Origin: Mangifera indica
Taxonomy: Eukaryota > Streptophyta > Magnoliopsida > Sapindales > Anacardiaceae
Direction of reading: 5' to 3'
Assembly (NCBI RefSeq): GCF_011075055.1
Contig: NC_058144.1
Location: 9,576,138 to 9,640,137, forward strand
Length of the DNA: 64,000 nt
Position 1 is the stretch's first letter. Each line of letters begins with the position of its first letter. This document shows, one piece after another, positions 1 through 11,239 of this stretch. The notes under the pieces are model-generated. The model was given only the letters and a program-made list of their open reading frames with translations, did no database searches and was not told the DNA's origin. The position numbers were made by a program, and so were the translations under genes.

Positions 1-646
1 ATCAGCCATTTAATGCCATGTTGAACTGCAGGATGGGAGACCTGCAAATGTCTTGATCATGAAGCGACAGCCAGACATGAGAGAGAGATTCACTCAAACA
101 ACTTTGAATAAAACTCAAGGTCATGCATAGGCCTCTTCAATTCAATATTTTACACGATACAGTCTCTTAATGTGAAATGGAAACAATTTCACTCTTCGTA
201 AATCTTTAGCAATAGGTTTCATCCACTTAAGCAATTTTGTGCAGGCAGATTCAAAGTCTTTCATGTAGGCCAAAAAGTCCATTTCCTGCCACCCCACGTA
301 TCACTGCCTCTCTTAAAATAGCTACCCATTCAACAAGTGGGTTCTTTTTAGAGGAGGTCAAGAAAAAATCTAGAATTACTTAATTGTAGCCCTCAAGGTG
401 TGCCCCTCAGGTACGTTTCTGTTGACAAGTTCCCGCCCTTCAACATGTGATGTCTCTTTGGTGTCTTTTCATGTTCAGTGTGTCAAAAGTTTCCATATAA
501 CTCAATTAAATGGAAGGGAAGGGGCTGTCTGCAGCCGTTCTTGAATTAAGCAAGCGCAAGGGAAATTTCAAAAAAGGTGCCTTTTCAACTCTAATAGAGA
601 AGAAACACCCTTGAAAAGTCATTCCACCTTAACTATAAAAAGTTAC
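1..646. other. Intronic or 3' flank of the kinase gene, nothing recognised
   Basis: This stretch lies beyond the last recognised kinase exon. The minus strand was read for the expected kinase C-lobe ending and it was not seen. It is probably the last intron; a short acceptor-like TTTGCAG near base 36 on the minus strand opens a frame that does not resemble the family. Confidence 0.4.
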
Positions 647-3058
647 CTTAAAAGCAGCTGCATATGCAGCCTGTAGATTTGACATGCCTTCAAATGGTAA
701 CTTATTATGGATAAGCTCCCACAACACAATCCCAAAGCTGTATGTGTCCACTTTGTGATTGTAGTGCTTTTTCTCGCCACGCCTTAATGTGACTGTGCTG
801 TATAGCTGTCACCACAGGTGAATCAGTAGTTTCATATGGAACATCTATTTCAGTTAGTAAAAAGATTATCTTAAAAATCTGGGTGATTTAGCAAAGTACC
901 TCTGGAGCCATCCACCGATACGTCCCCGTTTCAGCAGTCATCATCTCTGTTAATGACTCTTCTCTGGCTAAACCAAAATCCGCAAGTTTTACTGTTTTGT
1001 GGTCTGCTGTTAAGATCAAGTTTTCTGGGAAATGAAGCAAACAAAGTCATAAGAATTATGCTTGATAGCTAATGCTATCATAGTAGAAGCACCCACTTCT
1101 TTCAATAAATGTCACTTGGGACTATGATGCTGTTAACACTAAATAGTTTCAAGATCATAGACAAAATCTTGATAGACAATATAATACGAAATTAGATTTT
1201 ACCCAACAAGATAATAATAAAAACATGCAAGAGTAGCTTCACTAGCTTTTGGGATTATCAGAAATAGCTTGAAATGAATCAGAATCAGAAACTCTTTATA
1301 AGCAACATTCATTATAGCAGGAAGCATTTACCAAGCACCAGATAGAGATATCAAAGGTTGAGTTTAGAACCGACACAACAAAACAGAACTAAAAGGAACT
1401 ACAGCATAGTTAAATGAGCAAAATCTAAAACTCCTACATAAATATTCAACAAATTGTTATGTGTAAGACAAATTTTTTAACCTACACTTTGGTGCTAATG
1501 AGATATTTAAATTTCATATCATAAGAATGTTTAAAAAGAGACACAACCAAGTCTCTAAGCTACCAAAATTTCCATTTCTCACTAGTAAGTTTGGTATCAG
1601 ATTGTAAATAGTCCTTTTTTGGCAAAAAATAAACAGGCAAGCAGACCACTCTGTGGGATACGGAAGTCTATAGGGCACATACAAAATAACAGAGCGCAAG
1701 TTAATTATTATTCCCACCAAACTCAGGAACATGAGGGAGTATTCTGATACAGTTAGACCTCCACATACTTTTCTCTTAGGTGGGTAATTCAACAAAATCA
1801 AGAAAATAAAAACCATAAAACAGTAATTAGACAAGAAAAATTATCCAACTTGTTTACCTATCAGCATGAAATGCAAGTGACAATACAACAAACAAGATTA
1901 CACACACCAGCAGTTGTAGAATGACTTTGCCATAACATAGAACCTCCAAAGAGACAGACATATATGCTGAGTCTTGAAACTCAAGTTAAATGCTTTTCAA
2001 GTATAGAACACACAACCTATTAAATCCATACATAGAACTCAGAACAAAAGAAAAATATAAAGGCAGAGCACACAGTAATAAAATAGACTTGTGACCAAAT
2101 AATTGATTTTTTTCGTACTTTTTATGAATTTGATTAAGATGGTCACAATACATATACAAGAAGAATAGTCACAAACTTAGCACCAGGCTAGCAGTTTGTC
2201 AAACTGCATCAGGACTGTCATTACTTATTCAAGCTAAAAACGCTTAACTGTCTAGTTAAGACATTTTTTAACAAAATCATACCAGGTTTCAGGTCACGGT
2301 GAATGATTCCATGAGAGTGTAAGCATTCCATTGCACGAGCAATATCAAGGGCAAAGCTAATCGCCACAAACATGTCTAAGCACCTTGGCCGCAGGTTAAG
2401 CAAATATCTACGCATTGTTCCACCCAGTAGGAGCTCGGTTACTATAACCATAACAGGCTCCTTGCAAGCACCGATAAACTGGCAAAACAATATTTTCAGC
2501 ATCTTAGTTATTGGTAATAACCCTTGATGTCAGTTCAATGAAAATCAAATCATAAATTTCAGCAATATGCTAATCAAAGAAACCTTCACTAAATTCCTAT
2601 GTTGTACTCTGGACAACATTGCAACCTCTCTTGCAAACCTAGCTTCTCTCTTGGCAATTTCTTCAGGGGTTTCTCCTTTATTAACGATTTTAATAGCAAC
2701 ATTCTGATTCTTATATCTGAAAAAACAGACAAGAGTTCAAAAAGTCAAAGGTTGAGATAATCTCCGCAAAGAACCCAACTACCACACATAACAAAAATAA
2801 AAAACTAAAAATGACACCAGAATTTGAATTCAATTCAGTCTCAAAATCAAAGAAACAAAGTTAATATTACAGTTAAAAAAACTGATTATATGAAGCTGAA
2901 GAACTTGAGAACAAAACAATAACTTACTTTCCCTCATAAACTTTAGCATGAGCTCCCTCTCCAATCTTCGGGCCAACAAAAAGCTGCTTAGCATCAACCA
3001 ACCACTTGGGGTCTAAATTAAACTCTCCATTAGAAAAAAACTCATTTGCAGATCCCAT
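647..3058 (-). CDS. ATN1-type Raf-like protein kinase, 3' end off the window
   Basis: Dual-specificity-type Ser/Thr kinase of the plant Raf-like (MAPKKK group C) family, close to Arabidopsis ATN1. Exons on the minus strand: 3058-2928, 2716-2584, 2478-2283, 1024-900 and 805-647; all have GT-AG borders and phases that join. They encode 248 residues. Seen: MGSANEFF N-terminus, glycine loop [15 protein letters not shown] lysine in exon 2, catalytic HRDLKPEN (His148-Asp150), DFGLA (about residues 169-173), then GTYRWMAPE and the helix-F region [10 protein letters not shown]. The model stops at AAYAAAFK before a good donor. The family's final exon (subdomains X-XI and the C-terminal tail) was not found in bases 1-646, so it most likely lies left of base 1. 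The start is the first ATG and gives the family's usual short N-terminus. Odd: the usual TLRKYL after the hinge reads TMRRYL here. Intron 3 is long (2282-1025). Confidence 0.9.
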
Positions 3059-4454
3059 TTTCCTTCTCAACTCATCAAAACCAGAACCCAACTAACATCA
3101 ATCAACCAAAACAAATTCCACCTTGTCAAAACACAAGACCCCACATTCAATAACAGATCCAAACCATAAAAGAAAAATTATTCTTCACTGAGACAGCCAA
3201 AAACAAAAAACAAAACCAATCTACAAGCGTAAGAGCCACAACAGAGCCATAAAAAACGCAAGAAAGAAAAACGAAGGAGTGAAAGGATGGGAGAAAGTAC
3301 GAGGAAGGTGAAGGATGGATGGATTGGAACGAGAAATATTAAATAAAGAAAGAAATAATGATAACGCGTTGGCGATGTGAGAATATAAAGCCGCGGAAGA
3401 AACTGAGTCTTTGTCAGAGAAACAGTATAGTTTGGTTTGGTTTAGAATTCTGAAGAAGAAACCATGATTTGAAATCTACTCCCATTCCCTTTTACTGTTC
3501 CAGTTCCCCTTTAGATGAGATGGGCCGTTTCTTGGGCTTTCGTCAGAGAGTTGACTTTTAATATTCCGTATGTACACCGACACGTTTGACCTTTTTGTTA
3601 TTAATTCAGGTTAACCTATTTTCACCCTTTGTTGTACCAATTAAAAATATAAATTATTTACCCAATTTTATTTTCGTAAAATAAAAAATCATGTATTTTA
3701 AAATTAAAATTAAAAATTTCACATATTAATATAAGGAATTGGGTTGTTTAATAAAAACAATTATAATTAGATTATATAATATGAATTCTCGTAAATATTA
3801 AAAATTAATAAAACTGATAAAGTATTCAAATTTTAAAGAGAAAATTTGAATTTTTATATAAAAATACGAACTCTTATTAATAATATCCCAAGTATATAAC
3901 TTAAATTTGGTATAATTCTTGGGTGTAGTTAAAATATTTTTGGTCAAAAAGGTCAAATTATAAATATATAAACATTTACAAAGTCATCGTGTTGGTTGAT
4001 TTAGGTTAAAGAGCAAGGAAAATATTGATGGTTGACAATTGATTATTATAATTATTAAAAGTAATTTAAATTAATATATGATATTAGGTTGTATTCAATT
4101 CAAATATGACAAATTATTTTAATAATTTAGTAGTTTCAATTAAAAATATTTGAGTTTGACAAAATTGTAAGTTTGAATTTAGAGTTTTAAGTGGTAAAAC
4201 TCCTCTTAAATTAACCTCATAGAAACGATATCAAAGAAATGATCAGTCACTAATTTATATTAAATTGTTTAATGAATGACCAAATATATTACCTAATCAT
4301 ATATCAACGTAAAGTACGGATAAAAGTCTTTCTATTTTGAGATAGTAACGAAAACATAGTTTAACTCATCAATATTTATAAGATTGTGCTTAAATTATAT
4401 TTTGTGCCTACATAGAAAAGTTATCACGTTTTCCCAAATGTGTAATTGATATAA

Positions 4455-4790
4455 GGCCAAAGGACTATTTCCCACCCAAGGTATGTTGTATTTTTAAGTT
4501 TTCTTCTTTTAACTTTGATAATCCTGAATATCCATCTATGAGTAGTTAAAATTAACATAACCTTAACCCTTTGAAATTTTATCTCTTTTTGCCTCCCTAA
4601 ACTTTAAAAACTAAAACTTTCCCCCAACCTAAATTTTAAAAAATAACAGTTTTACCCTAGGAATTCGTTTTGAAATCTCTGACTCCATTGCCGGCGGCCT
4701 CTCCCTCCCGAAGCATCTTTTCCCTCCGGCGGTCTCTCTCCTCTCATTTGGATGCCCGATCGACATCTAAGGAGAGGTGGAAGATAAAAT
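4455..4790 (+). mobile_element. MULE-type MITE, left half only
   Basis: It begins with GGCCAAAGGACTATTTCCCA, the terminal motif shared with the copies at 5494, 53899 and 62812. It then follows the same internal order: AT-rich stretch, pyrimidine-rich stretch, then a CCGGCGG-containing GC-richer patch near 4690. No matching right terminus was found, so the copy looks truncated near 4790, where a palindromic AT-rich element follows. Confidence 0.55.
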
Positions 4791-4825
4791 TTTAAAATTT
4801 TAAAATTTATTTTTAATTTTTTAAT

Positions 4826-4960
4826 TTCTTCTCCTTCGATAATGATGTATCATCGTGTGATTAAGTATTATTTGATTTTTAATTTTTAACTATCTAATCA
4901 TATAATGACACATTATCATTTATACATAAAATTATTTATATAACATTACTCAAAGTATAA
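4826..4960. repeat. AT-rich palindromic MITE fragment
   Basis: It shares the arrangement ATGATGTATCATCGTGTGAT, a (T)n/(A)n stretch, TAATCATATAATGACA and a terminal ATTACTC with copies at 47321-47480 and 52019-52175. The two halves are roughly inverted copies of each other. Boundaries are approximate. Confidence 0.4.
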
Positions 4961-5493
4961 CTTATCGATCTTACTTCATGCATAAGCCAAAATAAGCATT
5001 AATCTTAATCAAACATAGACTTCGATTGGAACCATTGACGGGAACACTCGAAGATCTTATCACCAGTTGATGTTAGAATTTTCTCTTGAACTTATTATGG
5101 TTGTGTATGAATCTCAATTTAAATCTACATTGCAATCAAATTTGTAATATATAAAAGAAAAAATAAAAAAGTCTAAAAACGATGTCGGTGAGGTACTCAG
5201 GTTAGGTTGTGAATGATAATTAGTTTGACATTTTGGCTACCACAAAAATTAAAAATTAAAGTGTTGGTCTTAATTGACTTGAATCGACTCTTTGGGAATT
5301 GGACCTTTGGCTTGAGCTTTTTTACTGTTGACTACAATTTTAACGTCAATCAACCATACAATTTTTAATCAAACGGCCGCCAATCCGTGAATATCTTTTC
5401 TCACCATTCTTGGTCAATTTTTTAACGAAGAACTTGATTGGACCCCTTTTTGGGAGGGTTTTTTAGTTTAGTTTAGTTTTTTTTAATTGTAAA

Positions 5494-6230
5494 GGCCAAA
5501 AGACTTACTCTCTTGCAAGATATAGTGAAATATTAAATTATTATATTTATTTATAAACATTTTTTTATTAAAATTAGAGATGAAATTATTTTTACTAAAA
5601 ATTAAAATTTTATTATATTTTCTTTTTTAGATTTAAAAATTTTACCCTTTTTCTTTAATCTAAAGTTTAAAAATTAACAAATACTTTTATAAAATTTGTT
5701 TCTTTTCTCTTCGACATCGATTTATCATTTTTAGTCATCGGTCGTCCTCATTCTCACCTTATCTCTTCCTTTGGTCACTCTCTTTTCTCTCTCTAGCTGT
5801 TTTCAATTAAGACAAAGATGATCAGTCTTTATCTAAGACGAAGATGTGTGGTTTTTATCTCTCAGATGAAGACGACGAGTCTTCATTTGAGAGACGAAGA
5901 CAATCGAAGATGGTCAAGAGGCAAGAGAGAGATAAAGCGAAAGGGAGGATGACCAACAATCAAAGACTGCAAGGAGAGAAGAGAAACAAACCATAGAAGG
6001 TGTTTATCAGTTTTCAAACTTTGGGTTAGGGGACAATTAAAAGTTTTTTAAATTTAAAGAAAAAAATGTGATAAAACTTTAATTTTTTAAATAAATAATA
6101 GTTTTATCTTTAACACTAATTGATATTTTTAACAAAAATTTATTTATGGGTAGGTGTTTAAATTTTAAAAAATTGAAAAATAAAAGTCTGCGATTTCATT
6201 ATACCTTGAGTGAGAATAAGTCTTTTGGCC
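5494..6230 (+). mobile_element. MULE-type MITE, both termini present (737 bp)
   Basis: The left end GGCCAAAAGACTTACTCTC and the inverted right end (complement of 6212-6230) GGCCAAAAGACTTATTCTC match closely, with similarity continuing about 40 bases inward. The interior has the family's pyrimidine-then-purine-rich core (about 5760-6000) with GA-rich runs. The candidate 9-base flanks (5485-5493 and 6231-6239) match at only 6 of 9 positions, so the target duplication has decayed or the ends are slightly misplaced. No transposase frame is present. Confidence 0.65.
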
Positions 6231-6883
6231 TATAATAAATAATTCAAATCAAAATTTCATAAAAATAATAGATATTTGAATCCAATTATTTTAAAATAAA
6301 TTTTAATGTTTCATTAATTTTATTAACCCTAATATTTAATTGAGTTAAAAGAGCTATTTTTTTTTAAGCTGTACTCATCGGAGTTGGTAAAAAAAAAAAT
6401 TTACTATATCAATTGAACAATTATACAAAATAATTAATTTTATTTTTATCATGGATATTATTTTTATATTGTTTATTATATAATAATAAATCATATAATT
6501 TTAATTTTGTAATAATTTTAATTTTATTTATTAATTTTAAAATTAAATAATTTATTTTTAATATAAATAATAAATAACATAAAAATAATTTTTTAAAATA
6601 TATTAATAATTTAAAAATACTTTAATTACTTAAAAATTTAATATAATATATATTAATTTAATTTAATACATAGTCTTTCAAAAATATTTAATTAAAATAA
6701 TATTTTAATATTTTTTATTTATTACTACCTTTTATGATTGGTTTTATCATAAAGATAAAAACATTTTTTAACTCACTAAAAAAAAGAAACCTCAACCTGT
6801 CGCATCTTCATTTTCCCTTTTTCTCAATGGTAAACTCATTCCTTCATTTTTCTTTTATCTTTGGTCGTATATCTCTCGTACTA

Positions 6884-7035
6884 TATTAATAATTTTATAT
6901 ATAAATAATGATATATTATTATATAATTCGATAGTTAAAAATTAAAAATAAAATAATACATAATATCTAATAATATGATAATAATTATTAATTGTATATA
7001 AAATTATACATATAATTTTATTATAATTTATCATA
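6884..7035. repeat. AT-rich palindromic MITE fragment
   Basis: It contains the family signature of a degenerate TATTATTATATAATT core, a TTAAAAATTAAAAATAAAA spacer and a second inverted core. Low sequence complexity makes both assignment and boundaries approximate. Confidence 0.3.
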
Positions 7036-8041
7036 AAACTATATATATTTATATTAAATACTAATTTAATACCAATTATATATAATTAACAATAACCTTT
7101 TCTGTAATTATTTAATGTTATTTAAATATAAATAAAAATAAATTAATAATTTTAAATTAAAAATAAAATAATATATAATTAAATAATATTTTATATCTAA
7201 ATATGATCGGTGGTTCGGCCAACTCAAACCTTCCAGTTTTGGCCCAACATATGGTTTAGGTGGGCCCATAGCACGAGCCGCCGAAAGTTGAAAAAGGTAA
7301 ACATTTTGTGCCGTTGGGCTAATAGCCTATCTACCGACAATGTGGTCGTTGGGTTACAAATGACAACATATTTTTTCCCTTCTTTTTATTCAATTTATAT
7401 AAATACCCCAAAATTCATAATTTTACATAATAATTCACTCCCTCCTCTCAGCTCACTCAATCAATTCTCAAAAGTTCAAATTAATTTGTTTTTTTTTTCA
7501 ATATTTGGTAAATAATTATATTTTTATCATTCATATTAAAATATATAAAATCAAATGAATTTAATTATTTTGATTATTTTAAAATAACGTTGGATATGAA
7601 TTTTAAAAATTTATCATATTTTTAACCAAAAAAATTATTCAAATGATGATAAAATATTTATTTTTATAAACTCAAATAAGAAGAAAATAGTATAAATAAA
7701 TAAAATTTTTTATTTTTTAAAATTTTAAATTTTGAAATTGTTATTGATAATTATATAAGTTATTTTTAATCAATTTTATATAGTTTATATTTAAAAAATA
7801 TATTAAATTATTGATATTATTTAAAAAATTTATAATAATTTAAAAATAAATTAAATCAATTAAATCATAAACTTATGAGATATTCGTCTGGTAAGCTATA
7901 TGTCTTTCGAATATCTTCAATTGATTTTAATATTTTCTATAAAAGGGGTTAAAAGAGTCATTTTATAAAAGAGTAATGAAATATTTCATAAATTAAACAA
8001 AATAGACCCACAATTGAGCCTCACTCGCTCTATTGAGATCA

Positions 8042-9623
8042 ATGTATTCACCTCAGCTGCCTCTGGCGCGTACGCGCGTGCCATTCCCTGCCGAGACTGA
8101 CAAAGCTCAAGCAGACCTGGGTAGTCTCGAGGCCTCCCTTCTTCAACTACTCCACGATCACCACCACTCCTCTCTCAAACTCCGCCAACAAACGGGTCGG
8201 TTTGTCTTTTTCTCTTTCAATTGAAAAAGTTTCAGTCCTTATATATATATAGTTTTGTGATGCTGTTATTGTTGTTTTTCTGAAAATAGAGTTAGCGAAG
8301 AAAGAATCGATTGATAATGCAAAAAGGGTATCTGATTTATTGGTGGATGCAACGAATAGTGGGGTGCACGAGTGTTATTTGAATGAGAAAAGAATTGAAA
8401 TTGAAATTCGAGTTTTGGCAGCTACAATTGCCCGATTTATGAAACAGACTGATCAGTGGTTGGCTACTACAAATGCTATTAACTCTGCCATGAAGGTTCC
8501 TTTTTTTAAATTTTGAATTTTGTATGGTCTATATTGCTGTTTATAGTTTTAGTTATTTTAATAGTGGCTTGCTGGATTAGAAGAGTTTAATTTGGAGATA
8601 TATGGTGTGATCAGGAGTGCTTTAGATAATGATTTTGTAGTGGTGTTTGGATGAAATTGATAAAAAGGTGTTTGGATTAAGCATATGGGTTATGGCTTTC
8701 TTGAAAATGCTTTGGAAGCAAGAAAATGGATTGATAGTTTTGTACGTGTGGCTGTGTGTGTTTACACAAATGCTTTCTCTGGAGTTCCTCTGTAGGATAG
8801 AACTATATAGGAATAAGAATGGAGTGAAGGTTGCTTTGTGTGTTTGGTAGAAAAGAGTGGGAAGAGTCTCAAATTTTGATTCTTATATATTGGGTGTTCA
8901 GGGCTGCAAGAAAGCCTAATGAAAAGAAAGAGTTATTATATAATTTGCATTTAACGGAATTTTTTTCTACTTGTCAAACCAAATGGATAGAAGGATGGTG
9001 GATGCATATTCTTCCCCTTTTTTCTGATTTCATTTGTCTTCAGTTTTCTCTTCCATTCCATCCAACATATAGTATCCTCTTGCTGAAGATATAATGCCTG
9101 TTATGGAACTCAAATTAGGCCGTTTTGCTTTACATTGGACCTTCAAAATAGGAATCAAAATTTGGAGAAAGAAACTTGTGTTTGGATGTAGTACGTAAAT
9201 TCCTGTTTGAACTGCACGATATTATTTCGGTTTGGTTTATGGTAGTGATGACATAAAACTGAGCTAATAACACCGTACTCATTCTAATTAGTATGAGATT
9301 GTTTTATGACTGCTGATATGGTGATACCTCCATGCAGTGTATATGGACTCATAGGAGTAATTCTAGAAATAATTTTGATAACATATAATCAGTGATGCAT
9401 CTAATCGGGAAATTTGAATTATAAAAGCTGATATGAAATGTATTCTATTTTCCTCGTTTTGAATTGCTTGCTATAAGATGTTTCCCATACAGATAACTTC
9501 TTATGATAACTACTCTAGGGGTTTGTGTTGTAGGAAATTGGAGACTTTGAGAACTGGATGAAGACGATGGATTTTGACTGCAAAAGCATTAATGCAGCAA
9601 TCCGCAATATTTACCAAGAATGA
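8042..9623 (+). CDS. BLOS1: BLOC-1 subunit 1 (BLOS1/GCN5L1)
   Basis: Subunit of the BLOC-1 complex, which acts in endosome-to-vacuole and lysosome-related trafficking; the plant protein is a small coiled-coil. Exons 8042-8195, 8290-8495 and 9534-9623 splice in phase to a 149-residue protein. Recognisable blocks: LEASLLQLLHDHHHSS near residue 30, RVSDLLVDATNSGV, NEKRIEIEIR, then QTDQWLATTNAINSAMK and the C-terminal EIGDFENWMKTMDFDCKSIN ending IRNIYQE, all characteristic of the GCN5L1 family. The length is close to the Arabidopsis homologue. The start chosen is the first ATG; it adds about 30 poorly conserved residues before LEASLL, so a later start cannot be excluded, but no other ATG precedes the conserved block. 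Intron 2 is long (8496-9533) and contains no other gene. Confidence 0.9.
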
Positions 9624-11239
9624 TTTCTTGTCTCTCTCTAGACCCTTGTCCTGGGGTATGCCTTCCATACAGAGAGCTAACAACCTATTGACAATGCCAT
9701 TTTCCCCCCAATATAAATTATCACTCCATCGTGTCAAAACTTGTGAATCTTCTGTGAACATTCATTGGCCACCTAAACTTCAATTATTTTGGTTGTGTGC
9801 ATGTATTGAGATGTTTGTATTTCCCATTTAACGAGCAAGCTATGTAACGTGTAACGGTAATATTTATGAGGCAGGAAATGGATTAAGTTTTATTGGGTAT
9901 TCTGTCGGACTTGGCTCATTGTTTACTTATGTGTGGCAAACCAATCCTTATTCAGAACTTCATATTTGTATTGCATAATGTTTCTATCTATTGCCATTCA
10001 ATGAAGGGGGTGACTTTCAATCTAGTAGATTTTGAGATCTTGCTGTATGCCGCTACATTTTTCCAGGTCCTGGTGTTTCTTCCATAGAGGATTGGAGAAT
10101 ACTTGGAAGTTGGAAAATGAGCGGGAGGAAAAAGCCCTTTTGAAGTCAGATATGAAAATACATCCTTGTCATAGTTTTTAGCGAACAGGAAAGAAGATTT
10201 ATGCCAATTCAAGTTATCTTTGATCAGTCTTTTACTTGGTTCCTTAGCAGTAGAAGATATATTTTAAAGAAATATAAGACAATAAAATGGAACTTTAATG
10301 ATTTGAAATTGGTATTAATGCATTGATTCCATCACTTTCAGGGAAGTCATCTTTGAAGATAATCTCTATGCTTCCAAGCTTTTTCCAAACCTTTCAGCAA
10401 GTTTCTTGCTAAGTTTAGGTGATCACTGTATTTCTTCAACTTAAATTAATTTTCAAGCTTTCAGCTTCACGGGTTTCTTATAAACTATCTTTTGGAATCT
10501 GCTGATCTATTTCCGAGGGCATATGGACTAGCTCAATTTCTTTGTCTCATCTCATGCGGCTGTAGTTCATGAGATTTTAAGACCGATTAACTAGAAGCCC
10601 ACTGTAAGTAATAGAAAGCCACACTTGAGGCGTTTCATTTGACATGGCTGACGGCTGGAATATTGAAACCAGATAGCAATGAACCCAAGAAATAATAATC
10701 TCCATGTGAATCATTGCGAGTTACCCACAGTTGAAGGAGAATTCAAAAAATAAAATTACATATAGCAACCATATGAATGAAAGAATGAGAATTGAAAATA
10801 AATTATTCGATGTAAATGAATAATGTAACAATTGTGTAACATTGGCAATATCAGTTTATATGAAAGAATTTATATTAGAAAATGCACAATTGGCAATAAT
10901 GTTGCTCTAGTTAGTCAGCCTGAACTCACTCAAATAACTGACTAAATACAATTGAAAAAGGAAAAATACCTTCAAAATTTCCGGACTGTAGATTTAATTT
11001 TGGTAAACTTACAAAGTTATGGTAAATAAAATTGAAATTTGTTTGAACCCAACCAAAAAAAAAAAAAAAAAAGAAAAAAAGAAAAGGAAAGAAAGAATGA
11101 CTCATTTGGGGATATGCATTACAAAATTTAATGAACTTCCTTCAGAAGTTGCCTATCAGTGCATTTACGGTATGAGGTACAGAAAACCACGTCATTGGAG
11201 ACGATACACAAGATTAGAGGAGCATTGTTGTCTTTAGTT
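9624..11239. other. Intergenic, between convergent BLOS1 and RRP8
   Basis: This is presumably the 3' UTRs of the two converging genes plus a spacer. A poly(A) run lies at about 11057-11075. Short open frames occur on both strands but none shows a recognisable domain or coding-like continuation. Confidence 0.6.

Larger units (their letters stand above)
3059..8041. other. AT-rich intergenic region with MITE copies
   Basis: This lies between the divergently transcribed kinase and BLOS1 genes. The first 350 bases hold the kinase 5' UTR and promoter. The rest is very AT-rich with no convincing coding frame. It contains two MULE-type MITE copies (4455-4790 and 5494-6230) and fragments of a palindromic AT-rich element, described separately. 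A less AT-rich patch at 7205-7360 contains a 101-codon frame with no recognisable protein content. Confidence 0.7.

Noticed and set aside
1514..1834. A 106-codon minus-strand frame
   Set aside because: It lies inside the long kinase intron and its hydrophobic content is typical of AT-rich DNA read by chance.
7210..7515. 101-codon plus-strand frame in a GC-richer patch
   Set aside because: Composition changes to a T-rich AT desert halfway and no domain is recognisable; likely repeat debris.
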